Shown here one piece after another: positions 45,382 to 56,734 of a DNA stretch of 64,000 nt (position 1 is its first letter; each line of letters opens with the position of its first letter). The notes beneath the pieces were generated by a model. It searched no databases. It was not told where the DNA came from and saw only the letters and a list, made by a program, of their open reading frames with translations. The stretch lies in contig JAMXBD010001090.1 in assembly GCA_024138025.1 (NCBI GenBank), positions 425,708 to 489,707 of the forward strand, in the 5' to 3' direction. Source of the DNA: Combretum micranthum. Its lineage: Eukaryota; Streptophyta; Magnoliopsida; Myrtales; Combretaceae. The position numbers and the translations under genes were made by a program.

Positions 45382-47288
45382 TACACGTACCTAAGCAAAA
45401 TCGAAATTATGTAAGACATTACAGACTAAACATGTCAACACATAAATTTTTTTCTCTAAACGTAAATTTTTATTACAAAACCATTATTATTGATTCTATC
45501 TCTACAAATATAATTTATTTTATCAATTTTATATGCATAATGTCTATATCTAAAGATCATTAATATTATAGTGATGGCCACACTACGATTTATATTAAAA
45601 ACACGCAAGCCATTTTGATCATGAGGGGGAACAGATGAAACCAATGACTATGATTATTAGTTAGTAAACAAAACACGGTTTCCTTAAATATATATATTAT
45701 GGGGAGATATATCTTTCATGTGTAGGTAGGTTAATATATACATGTATTATTTCTATGACAGGGAAAGGAAATGGGACCTCTTTCTGTAGAATCCTCCTAA
45801 TAAATTTATTATGATGACGACGTCCTACACAATAGGGATTACTGTAATAGTGTTTGTTCATTATCATTGTTTTTAAATAGGAAACCTAGCTCATGTGGTA
45901 GGGCATGTGCCCATGTGATCATTTTCTTATTTTAAATTTGCCATTTATTTGTTAACAGATCATACTAGAGAAGTGCAGATGTGAAGTCTTATTTACTAAA
46001 ATTGAAATTCATCTTGCTAAAGCTGAGGCCATCCAGTGGACTACTCTTGAATACTGCAAAGAAAATAATGTAGTCCAAAAAGTTGCTGCAACTTTAGGTA
46101 AATATCATGTATGGATCAAGCTTTTAGGACTTCTCTTAATTTCTATGGGTAACCTGGTTGCTTGAACATATATACATGTTTGTGTGTGTGCGTTTATCAT
46201 GTTCTATTTATGATGATATTCTGGAAGAAGATCTGAGTAGTATAATTTAATCAAATTCTAGGAGGGATCTGTTGTTAAAGTTGATTTTACTAGTTCTATG
46301 GACAAGTGCTTGAAGCATTTCTTTTTCATGTAAGCTATACAACTTTCTAACACATATTGATAATACAGAAGAAACACTGATATGAACCTTAAAAGAACTA
46401 ATATATATTTTAATATATATTATTTTGAGTAGAAAGAAAACAGAGACACCTTCCAATATTGGTTCATGAGGATAAGTTACGGTTTATAGCACCAAACTCT
46501 TTTCTCTAAATTTGACTATAACTCACTAATGATGTAGTCTATTTATGAGAACTAATTCTCTTTAGGAATTTTCTAGAGTCTCCTGGATTTTTTTTTTTCC
46601 AGAAGTCTTTCATAACTAGTTTGCCAGCTAAGCTCATATGAATAAAAAGATATCTACAAAATAATTTGAAACAAAATACATAAAGAAATGCAAATCACTT
46701 GACTTAGCTTGTGGTTGCCATAATCATATCAAATGCTTTTTGTTGGCCTTCAATCATGTCAAAATAGCAATTTCACAATTTCAGCTGCAAATTACTTGTT
46801 TATCTTGTGAAATGTGATTGGTGTTGGAAATTAAGTTTTGGATGGGTCTATTTTTTGCCTTGTGGAGACATTAGTTAGCCAGAGAGAAGTTGGCATTTCT
46901 TATTTGCTATGAGTATACCCAGGTGAAAAAAAAATCAAAACTGCCAAGTCATATCTAACATATATTTCATTCCAGAAAACATAGAACCTTAATTGTCAAT
47001 GAAATTATAAATACAGAACAGCAATTTCAACCATTATTGACAAGTGTTACTTACACCTAAAGTTAACCTATATTATTATTGTACAGATTGGAAGATTTCA
47101 AACTAGGGATGGTATTACTTCCATAATTATAAGGATATTGTGAAATAGCTAATGCTAAAAAACTGAGTAAACACAAAATACAACCACTTTTATATCTTTT
47201 ATAGTCCATATAATAAAGAGTTCTCAAAAATAGGTAATTGATTTTCCAAACCCATCTTCGACATTTATATGCCAATTTCACCACTTAC
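45382..47288 (-). other. CACTA intron or spacer containing a captured exon
   Basis: Lies between exon 2 (47289-47381) and exon 3 (21147-21239) of the TNPA-like gene. It is mostly AT-rich sequence without coding signals, apart from the SGT1-like exon at 45959-46097. It may be a long intron or include a separate captured segment. Confidence 0.5.
45959..46097 (+). pseudogene. Captured exon of a plant SGT1-like co-chaperone gene
   Basis: SGT1 is a cytosolic/nuclear HSP90 co-chaperone needed for plant disease resistance and SCF ubiquitin ligases. A T-rich tract ending TTAACAG precedes the segment and GTAAAT follows it, so it looks like one 139-bp internal exon. Its only open frame gives 46 residues, including EKCRCEVLFTKIEIHLAKAE, then IQWTTLEY. 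This is the pattern of the end of the SGT1 CS domain, where the family has KCRYEVL, KVEI.LAKAE and W.SLEY. It lies on the strand opposite to the transposase. No neighbouring SGT1 exon was found, so it is a fragment. The match is recognised from memory, not from a search. Confidence 0.6.
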
Positions 47289-47619
47289 CTGGAGTGTGGT
47301 TTTGATCAGCTGAATTGCTGCCCTGTAAGGATGCATTTGCTGGACTTATGTTGATACCTTGACCATGTGGAGTGTCATTTGCTGTAGTAGAACACAAAAT
47401 CAATTTGAATTACCAATTTACATTAACTTATTCTACTTTAATGATATGTCCAAATGGAATACCTAAGGCTTCAAAAGGATTAGGTGGCTGGTTGTGTTGT
47501 TGTGATTGGCGCATATCATCCCCAGAATGGTAAGAATCCGACTCATCACGAATTGGTAGTTGAGTATCTCGTTTAGTCCTCCCTCCCCTCCTGTGAACAT
47601 TCCTTCGACCACCAGCCAT
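47289..47619 (-). pseudogene. CACTA TNPA-like gene, exons 1-2
   Basis: An ATG at 47619 begins MAGGRRNVHRRGGRTKRDTQ, a basic start often seen in this protein class. Exon 1 (47463-47619) ends in a GTATTC donor. Exon 2 (47289-47381), between an ACAG acceptor and a GTAAGT donor, reads NDTPHGQGINISPANASLQG. Next in order would be the exon at 21147-21239. The link is inferred from strand, order and splice signals. Confidence 0.5.
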
Positions 47620-47810
47620 TATAATCCTAAAATTGAATAAAGGAGGCATAAGTTAGTCATTAGAAAATAGACAACATAATAGCTTGGCAACACATCATTC
47701 AATATACAAAAGCTTATGCTAATATCATCGCCTTAAAAAAAGGAAAAAATTGACCTTGCAAGCATAATTAAGGAGATAAATTTCTAAAGAAGAAAAAAAT
47801 ACATAACCAT

Positions 47811-50460
47811 TCAATTTGCATCGCTACTGTCATAATCCACTAGCGTCTCATCCATCTCCTCATTCTCGTCCTTATCTTCACTGGATTCAATACCGGCATC
47901 ATGCTCTATATGTGTAGATGCTTGCACTGTTCTTCTAATAACCTCCCTATCAACAGTGTCATGACCTACATCAGTTCTCAATAGCACATCAACATCGCAA
48001 TCGATTACTGGATGTAGCTCATTTCCTCCATCACCATCTACCATGAAATGTTCATCTAAGATCTCATCTGCTAATTGAGCCTCCACATCAGTTAACAAAT
48101 TTGCACCACCTTCAAGCGAGTCTATATTATAGATGTGGCGATGCTCAAACTGTTGCACTACACGCCATTCAGTTCCTAGTTTCATGTCCTCTACATAAAA
48201 TATTTGCTTAGCTTGTGATGCTAGCACGTACGGATCATTTTCATACCACGTACGAGTAATCTTAATGCTTTTAAAGCCATCATCAACTCGAACATGCCAC
48301 ATGTTAGTGTCCCACCACTTGCACTTAAATAAGATCACGCTTTTGTTTCTAACGTAAGTAAACTCATATATATCTGTCAAAACCCCATAAAATTCAATTT
48401 TGTGTCTCCTTCATTTCCCTCTATAAGCACTCCACTATTCTGAGTCTTCTTCCTATCATCAAATTCTATTGTATGAAATCGCACACCATTGTATATCAAT
48501 TTGTTGTATCTCTTGAAACATGAATTGGGTCCTAATGATAATGCATATAACGCACTGATGACTGGGTCACCACTTTCATACAATGCACTCATCTGCAATA
48601 ATGACAAGCAAAATAGACAATCGGTCCTATTTTGTTAAACTTCCTTTACCTATAGCTTAAGTATATGTGGGCATTGTTAATTATATTTACCTTATTCATA
48701 AACCATTGACTAAATTCACTCTTGTGATGCTCATCTATGTCATCACCATTTTGTGAGCTTAAAATGTCAATATGTTCACTGCAACATAAATTTCACTGTG
48801 GTTAAGTAATACACACAAATTTTAATAGTTCATTAACATAGTAAAAATGATCTAATGACAGCTACTTACGCTAAATATGGTTGCATCTCCTGACAATTAT
48901 TGATAATGTACCATTTGGTAATTTCAACCTCTTCATCTGATAATACCACATATGTGGGTGGAGAAATAAAACCAACCCTATTTGTAAAGATGTCCAGGCC
49001 ACCATCTTCCAGAGAATCAAAGTTTCTATCTGTATGGTTAAATTTGTCTCCAAGTCTTCTAAGTGAAGGGAGCACCAAGTCAAGCACTCATGAACAACAT
49101 AGGCTTCAGCAATTGAACCTTCCGGATAAGCTCTATTTCGAACAAATTGCTTTAAAGAGCCTAAGTAGCTACATAGTAAAATTTAAATTAGGGGAGGAAA
49201 AATGCAAACATTAAAAAAAAACATTAAAATAAAGATGTTATGTGTTGTATTCACATTGTACCTTTCAATAGGATACATCCAGCGGTGAGCAACAGGTCCA
49301 GCCATTAGGGCCTCTTGAGGTAAGTGGATAGCTAGATGCACCATTACATCGAAAAAGGCAGGTGGAAAGATTAGCTCTAACTTGCACAATATTGTGACAA
49401 TATCGCTCTGCATCTTTTGTAACTCCTCAACATTCAACATACGTCAGCATAACCTCTCGAAAAAGGTCCCGAGCTTGGATATGGTGGTGGTGACATCTCT
49501 GGGCAATAAGCCACGAATACCCATAGGCAATAGCCTTTGAAGCAACATATGGCAATCATGACTCTTCATATCGGAAAGTTATGAGCATGAGTCTACACAC
49601 CTACCTATATGTGATGCATAACCATCGGGTAATCTAATATTCCTTAGAAATTGACAGAAAATTTTCTTTCAGAGTTACTTAATGCATAACTTGCACATGG
49701 CATTGAATACTTGCCATCACCCCGCTTTAATATGTAGTTCCTTCCGAATACCAAGTTTCTTAGATCAAGCCTAGCTTTATAAGTGTCTTTTGTTTTCCAT
49801 CAATCCTAAGAATTGTGTAGATAATATTCTCACAAATATTCTTCTCAATATGCATGACATCAAGATTATGTCTAAGCTTTAACTTTGACCAATATGGCAA
49901 TTGAAAGAATATGGACTTCTTAACCCAGTTGAACCCGCCAACATGAGTGCTCTTTTAACTTTCTCTGGATGCTTTCCCATACCCACATCTACCACTGCAC
50001 GTAATTGGTGAAGAATATCTTCACTAGAATATGATTCGGGAGCTTCACGATTATCATGCATTCCATCAAATTTCAAGCTACGTCTCCACCTATGTTCCTT
50101 TGGCAACCACATCCCATGACCAACATACCCAATCTTGCTATTAAGTCTTATTGATGGTGTTTGATCTTCGCATATAGGATAAGCACTGTATCCTTTTGTG
50201 CTCCACCCAGACAAATTCCCATACGCTGGATAGTCATTGATGGTCCACATCAATGCAGCATGCATATTAAAAGAAGACTTCGAGTACGCATCATATGTCC
50301 ATAGTCCTTTGACCTAAAGATCATTCAACTCATCAATCAAAGGTTGCATGTAAACATCGATCTCCTTCCCTGGTGCTTTAGGCCTAGGGATTAACAATGT
50401 CATCATGAAATACTCTTTCTTCATGCACATCCATGGTGGTAAGTTGTATGTAAGAAGCAC
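47811..50460 (-). pseudogene. CACTA TNP2-type transposase with DUF4218 and DUF4216, truncated
   Basis: TNP2 is the DDE-type catalytic transposase of CACTA elements. From right to left: the Transposase_21 region (49879-50460) has IPRPKAPGKEIDVYMQPLID, MHAALMWTINDYPAYGNLSG and STKGYSAYPICED. A DUF4218-like part (48866-49460) has FFDVMVHLAIHLPQEAL and GPVAHRWMYPIERY. A DUF4216-like part (47811-48380) has VILFKCKWWD and DPYVLASQAKQIFYVED, with an acidic end and stop at 47811. The N-terminus is missing because the Tekay element inserted at 50461. A TAG at 50314-50316 replaces the tryptophan expected there, and further frameshifts occur around 49450-49870. Confidence 0.85.
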
Positions 50461-51211
50461 TGTAAACCCCTGTTTTCTAAGCCCTAAACCTTAAGCCGGA
50501 AAGTCTACCGGAGACCTTAAGTCATCGGATCTTGAGTAAAACTCTACAGTTTAGGTCCGACAAACCCGAGTTCGTAAATCGAGGAGTTGAAAAATACTTA
50601 AAGTGTTTAGAATAGTCCGTAATAATATTTGAATTATTAAAAATATCAGATTGGCTCATTTTCGGCTTATTTCGAACCCATTTGGATACTGCTTTGGGAA
50701 GCGTGTCCCGGGGCTCGGAAAATTAAAAATATATCTTTAATATTTTTAGACTCGTATTTTTATAAGGATTTCAAAAATATCAAGTTTAGAATTTTTCGGA
50801 TTCTAAAAATATCAGTTATAGCTCATATAAGCTTATTTTACTCTTACCGGTAACTAAATTGTTAAATTTCTAAAAATAATTTAATTGATTATTTTATTTA
50901 AATCATAAAAATTCTGCCACTTTAATAAAAATATTTTTCTTAATTTATTTTATAAATTTTCTTATTCAAAAAGCCACTTTATCAACCCATACCTCAAGTA
51001 CACATACATTATCATTACTACACATTATTATGTCTTCTTTTGCTTTTTCTTACACTTCCATTTCCCAAAATTGCAGCTGCCCATTCCCCATAAAATAGCC
51101 ACCTTTCCTTATTTTTAATCAATTATTTGATATTTTTAAAGTCTATTTTAGTTAGAAATGGATGCAACTTGTTACACTTTCAAAATTGCAAGTTAAAAAC
51201 AAACTAAACCA

Positions 51212-51235
51212 CCCCCCCCCCCCCCCCCCCCCCCC
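51212..51235. repeat. Poly-C run, 24 bases
   Basis: Uninterrupted C24 after AACTAAACCA, in the putative promoter part of the LTR; the equivalent run in the second LTR is C65. Confidence 0.95.
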
Positions 51236-53400
51236 ACACCATGCAAATCACGCCAGCCCCCTCTCCCTTGCAGCTGATGGTTTAGTTTTTTTTTTTCAAA
51301 TTATTTAACACACTTAACTCTCTATTTAAACATCTTATTCTCTCTCTTTCATCTTTACAAACCCTATATTTTTCCTCTCTCTTTTTCCCTCTCTTTTTCT
51401 CTTCTTTTGTGCTTGTCCTTCTCCATAAACAAGCTGCCCCCATTTCCATTTCACACTTCCACACATATTTTTCTTGCAAGTCTTTGAGGTAATCTTTCCT
51501 TTTTGCTCTTATAAGATGTTTCTAGGATCATACCATGAATGTTTCATGCATCAAAGGACATTCCACAAGCTTAAAAGGCTATGGATGATGATGCCAAGAA
51601 GTGAAACACTCCTCTAGATGAAGATCTCTTTTGTTCTTAGTATTTTTGTTATATGGAAGGCTTGTTTATCTTCTTGTTTTTTGTGATAGCTTGTAGATCT
51701 AGAGTTTTATCAAGCTTTAGTTATGTTTATGTGTAGATCTAGAAGCTTAAGGCCTATTACTAAGTTTTTCTTATGCTTTCATGGTTATATATTGAGTAGA
51801 TCTTAGATTCAAGTTGGAAAGAAAAGAAAAATTCGTAACTTGTCAATGCCCTATTTTGAAAACCCTCTTTCAAGTCTTAAAATGGAAGCTTTTGTTAAGA
51901 AAATGAAGGTTTGATGGATGTATATCATCAAAGGCTTCATCTTGCAAGAATCAAAGTTGATTTTCAAAGTTTATTTTCAAAAACAAAAAATTGTATTTTC
52001 GGATCAAGACAAAGATCCAAAATAAAAACATGTTTTTCAACTCACAAATGAGGATTTTATTCAAGAAATGAAGGTTCTTAGGATATAATATGTAAATGGG
52101 TTGTTTTTTCATGAGTTTTGATGAATTTTCTCAGAGATATGTCCAAAATAAATTTATGAAAATTCGATCAAGACCAAGACCCATTTTTGGAACCCATCAA
52201 TCAACTTTAAAATGAAGATTTAGACAAAAATATAAGAGGCTCTTGATATAGAAATCTAAGGAATGGATTTTCATAAGTTTGAATGGGTTTTCCTAAGAAG
52301 TATTGCCTAAATCAAGTGCTTTGTAGAAGACAATATTAGGTCTTGTTTTCATTGTAAGTTTCAAGGTGGAAATTCGTAATTATGAGAAGACCAATTTTGA
52401 AAACCTTCTTTTGATCTCAAAACAAGTATTTTACATTGAAAATGAAATGCTTTGATGATACATAATATAGGAAAATTATTTTCATGAGCTAAGTAAGTTT
52501 TGGTAAAGGAATTGCTCAAAACAAGATAATGAGTTTTTTGACTTGTGAATTTCGGTTTTATGAAAATGGATTCTTAGAATTTCATTTGAACTTTATGTTT
52601 GGTATTAGATAAGTGTGTAATCTCTTAATTTTGTTTTGAGATCTCCTTGCAAGCTTAGGACTAAAATAGTTGGTCTAAGTAGTTAAATAGAGTAGATATG
52701 GCAATTTTTCACAAAGGCTCAAATCTGGAATTTTCGCAACCCTACTGTACAGTACGTTTCCGACCCTTAAATGACCTTAAATGTTTGAATTAACTTTAGA
52801 AATGGATAGCTCTTTCGAAGTAGGTATAAATCGGTATATTATAAGCTAAATTCCGAGTTAAAATGAGTTAGATATGACCTTTTTAAGTTAAGGATTCAAC
52901 CTAGACGGAAATTGACGAACTTAGTAAATAAAATTGTTAAGTTTAATAGAACTTCATAAGAGCTCATTGAGGGTATTCTTTGTACCTAGGTGAATTGGAG
53001 GACGGGTTACCACTTCCCGAGGACTATTACGACTAGTGGATTTTCACTACATGGACAAGTGAGTTCATTTCTCAATTAATTATGCTCTTGGATGTGCTTG
53101 TAGTAGTAGTGGCATTAGACTTAGGAAAAGATAAAATTGTGTTGAATGGTGATCTAAACTTGCATGAATGAACGATAAGTATATCGAGGCAAGCTTTGTT
53201 GCAATAATCTTGTATGAGCTAGTATAGATTTGGAATGTCTGAAAAGTATGGTCACTTTTAAATTATCTAATTAATATACATGATTATATGAATAAATGTA
53301 CATGCATATCACGTAGTGAGTCTTATATCATTGTCGAGTATGTCTTTGGTGGGACAAAGGTGTACTTGGGAGGCAGCGGGTCTTTAATGAAGGGGACTAG

Positions 53401-53580
53401 GGTTGCATGACTTATGGACCACCCCATTCGAATAATGAAACTATGGTTGCATGACTTATGGACCAACATTAAAAATTGTGGTTGCATGTCTTATGGACCA
53501 CCCCACTTAAGATTGGGACATGGTTGCATGTCTTATGGACCAACTTTGGAATTGTAGTTGCATGACTTATGAACTACCCC
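53401..53580. repeat. ~45-bp tandem repeats in the Tekay LTR
   Basis: Five imperfect units built on GGTTGCATGACTTATGGACC, alternating with ACCCC and AACTT-type spacers. Confidence 0.85.
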
Positions 53581-54193
53581 AAACCCCGAATGGAGGGCGT
53601 AAATTCATTCACTTATGACTACCGGAAAGTCATATGCTTGTTGCTCATATGCTTGTGCATTCATATGGTTGCTTAATTATAACTTGCTTGTATAGATATT
53701 TTAGCTTGGTCGGGCATGTTACTTGAAGAAAATGAATCTCACTAAGCATTAGCTTATACCCCAACAGTTTTTGTTGCAGTGTTCCTATTTTTGGATGTTC
53801 CGAGAGGACATTTGTGCAGGTTTATCACATGGAATTAAAGAGCTTTTGAGGAAGTCGGGACCTAGTATAGGCGTGGACTTCTAGGAAAATCTCTTTAATG
53901 TAATTCAGATATTGTAATTGGAGCTAAACGATGTAGACTCCTATTATTTTGGCGGGGGTATGCCCCCTTGGCTTTTGTAAAGTTTAACTGTTTATCTTGT
54001 TGTGATTTATATTCTTAATGCTATGTATGCTTTCTTAAGACTACTCGAATCAAAGTGTGATCCTAAAAGTTGTGAGTACACCTTACACTCGATATGTAAA
54101 CTTATGGGATGACTAAGGTGTCATACTTAAGTTTAAGTATCGTGTGGTGGACTGTCGCGTTTAGGGTACCCTTTGGGGCGTGACAGTTTAAGT

Positions 54194-54205
54194 TGGTATC
54201 AGAGC
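54194..54205 (+). promoter_or_regulatory. Tekay primer-binding site (initiator Met tRNA)
   Basis: TGGTATCAGAGC, eight bases after the LTR end. Confidence 0.93.
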
Positions 54206-54789
54206 ATGGTTAAGAGTTTACAATCATAACTACAAATAAATAGCCTTAAGAAAGGATAAAAAGGAAGGATAGAATAGAATTACTAAGGAAGACTTAGATG
54301 GGAAGACGACCATAGTATCGGCCCTAAAATCCTATCACTCTAACCCTTGTGGATAGTAACCACTAGGAAACAATCGACTTAGTATCGCAAAACCTTCATA
54401 GGTGACCTAATGAGACTCTCATAGAATGCCGCTTAGTTACTTTAGTTGCTTTTGATTGTGTTGTTATTGTTACATGTTGATTGTTTCGTTGTTGCTTATA
54501 GTAAAATTTTACTTGATTTTGATTATGAGGATTTTTGCATGTGTTCAAATTTCAATAAAGCTATATTTATGTTTTATGATCTTAGAATTTTATTACTTAA
54601 ATTCCCTGATTTACCTTTTTAACTTGTATTTTTCCGCTCGTATTACTACTTCTTTTATTTCCGTTACCTCGTTTGAAAACATTAATAGAATATATTGAGA
54701 AGATTACTTAACTAGACAAAAATAAAATTTGCTACAGCCGAGGTAGAAGAAGGAGACGTCAGGAGGAAAGCGCCTCCAATCAACCCAAT
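54206..54789 (+). other. Tekay leader
   Basis: Untranslated leader with no credible frame; repeated after the second LTR at 63474-64000. Confidence 0.7.
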
Positions 54790-56158
54790 ATGGAAGAAGG
54801 GCAACAAGCCGCCCCTCCTCCAAATCCTCCTGCAGATGCTACACAGGTAGCTTTGCAAGCCATGCTTGGACAAATGGCACAAATGACACAAGTGCTCGAA
54901 GCACTTCGACAAAGTTTGCCGGCAGCGGCACAAGCACAAGCTCCAGCTCCAACTCCCACCACCTGCACCCCAAGCTTCTGTGGGGATGCCAGCACAGGAA
55001 AGCGCGCACTCTCACACTGCGCCTTTGCCTCCTCCACCACCTATGAGGCCATACAGAAGCTCCCTACCCGAGTTCATTAAGAGTAACAGATATTTTGAAG
55101 GGACTTTTGGGAGACCGGATGAGGCTGAGGATTGGTTAGCTCAGATAGAGCGATCCTTCAGGGCTTTTGAGGTGCCACACCACCTGAGAGTTGATTATGG
55201 CACTTACCTGCTTCGGTTGAATGCACGGGTTTGGTGGGAATCGAAAGAAAGAGAGCTCATGCCACCAGTTACTTGGGAAAGGTTCCGCCATGAGTTTTTG
55301 GAGAATTACTTCCCCGGAGTCTCCGGGTGCAGTTCAGCTCAGAATTCCTGAACATTGCTCAGAAGGGAAGGACTGTGGAGCAATATGAAACTGAGTTTAG
55401 TCGATTACTGCAATATGCTCCGGATTCTTACAAGCACAGTGAGGAGCTAAAAATACGAGTTTTCTTAAATGGATTAGATGAGGAGTTGAGGATGAGGCTA
55501 GAGAGTTTAATATTAAGAACTTTGTTGAGCTAGTAGAAAGAGCCCGGATAGTGGAAGGGGCTAAGAAAAGGAAGGGCAAGACTGCTGAGAAGCCACCCTC
55601 GGTTTTTGGAAAGAAGTTTTATGGGGGATCAGGATCTGGATTCTCCCACAAGAGGTTCAAGCCGTCTTATGGCTATAAGGGTAACACTAGTGGGGGACAG
55701 GCTACCCCTAAGAGTGTCAGTTGCTGGAAATGTAAGGGGATCACTACCCCAAGAAATGCCCACAGTTGGCAGATAAGTGTTATTTCTGTGGCGACTCATC
55801 CCACAAGATTGCTAACTGCCCAAAGAAGACTACGACCATGTGCTTTGTCTGCAAGCAATTTGGTCACTTTGCCAATGAGTGCCCTCAAAGGAAGAATGCT
55901 CCAGCTAAACCTTTTGGGGGATCAGCAGCAGCAAGACCCGGGAACGGGAATAGTGGGAACAATAATAGCAGCCGTGCTGGGTCAGCAATGCACGGAATGA
56001 GGATCTACAACCTCGAAGGGCAATGGGTATGCGAAGAGATGGGAAATGAAGACTGCGGATTGGCTGCTCTCGAGGAGGATAATGGCCCGGACTTCGGTCT
56101 TGTGACAGGTAGGTCTCCTAACTCTTGTCTTTGTTTTTCTGCTGCTTTGATTTGTTAA
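54790..56158 (+). pseudogene. gag: Tekay gag, broken by frameshifts
   Basis: An ATG at 54790 starts MEEGQQAAPPPNPPADATQV, followed by an alanine/glutamine-rich helix. The capsid part (54980-55320) reads FEGTFGRPDEAEDWLAQIER and VWWESKERELM, and continues at 55327-55505 with GRTVEQYETEFSRLLQYAP. A basic linker (55551 onward) is followed by three zinc knuckles: CWKCKG, CYFCGDSSHKIANC and CFVCKQFGHFANEC (55725-55885). Four frame changes, near 54960, 55317, 55508 and 55745, each look like one gained or lost base. No substitution-type stop is needed to explain the breaks. Confidence 0.88.
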
Positions 56159-56235
56159 GATTCAAGTATAAGAAAAGAAAAACAAGTTTGGTTAAGTTAA
56201 AGTAGTTAGGAAGATAAGTTAGGATGGTGTGAAGG

Positions 56236-56734
56236 TAGTGATTAGTAAGTGTTGGACGCAGGACACATACGGATAGCTAAGACGACTGCTTATGCTCTTT
56301 TTGACACGGGAGCCACACATTCGTTCATCACCACCAGATTGGCTAGACAAGTTGGTTTACCAATAGCCACTATTGCCTCTAGCTTTCGTGTTAGAACCCC
56401 GACTGGGAGTGTGGTGACGACAAATGAGATGCTAAAGGATTGTCCAATGGAGATTCATGGGCATGGTACGAAGTGTGATTTGATAGTATTGGAGATGAGT
56501 AAATATGAAGTGATTTTGGGTATGAGTTGGTTAGCCATTGCTAAAGCCGTTGTGGATTGTCGAAGGAAGAAAGTAAATTTCAAGGATGTTGATGGAATGG
56601 ATGTTGAGTTCACAGGTGAGACGGTAGTTTCAAGAGGAACTGATCTATGCTCATTTGAGTTGCTTATGGATGGAGAGGATAGATGGAAAGTGAAGGTTGT
56701 CTTAATGCAACAGAAAAGAAGAAGGATTACCTAA
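56236..56734 (+). pseudogene. Tekay aspartic protease
   Basis: The frame 56249-56734 encodes the protease with the active-site loop ALFDTGATHSFI (DTGA), then VIVLEMSKYEVILGMSW-type residues (LIVLEMSKYEVILGMSWLA), the second conserved motif. It would release Gag and Pol products inside the particle. The open frame stops just before the RT linker, so a frameshift near 56735 separates it from RT. Confidence 0.88.

Larger units (their letters stand above)
17660..50460 (-). mobile_element. CACTA/En-Spm transposon (left part), heavily nested
   Basis: The left end begins CACTACAACAAAA, the plant CACTA terminus, followed by subterminal repeats. Both CACTA genes lie on the minus strand: TNP2 at 47811-50460 and a Transposase_24/TNPA-like gene at 18773-21239 plus 47289-47619. 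The element is split by two nested solo LTRs and an Ogre (21397-45376) inside an intron, and truncated at 50461 by a Tekay element. The right terminus is outside the window. The flank TGT (17657-17659) would be the left half of a three-base target duplication. Stops in both genes show that it is not autonomous now. Confidence 0.88.
50461..54185 (+). repeat. Tekay LTR, first copy
   Basis: Starts TGTAAACCCCTG and ends TTTGGGGCGTGACA. Contains a 24-base C-run (51212-51235), a CT-rich tract (51340-51420) probably near the transcription start, and a tandem repeat at 53401-53580. A TATA-like CATAAAATAG is near 51090. Confidence 0.92.

Noticed and set aside
46259..46329. Possible second captured exon after the SGT1-like exon
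   Set aside because: It has an AG/GT frame and can be read open in one phase, but that phase does not fit the preceding exon and the sequence does not resemble SGT1.
45382..47288. Intact host gene between the solo LTR and CACTA exons
   Set aside because: Only one SGT1-like exon could be found; no further exons, start or stop were visible on either strand.
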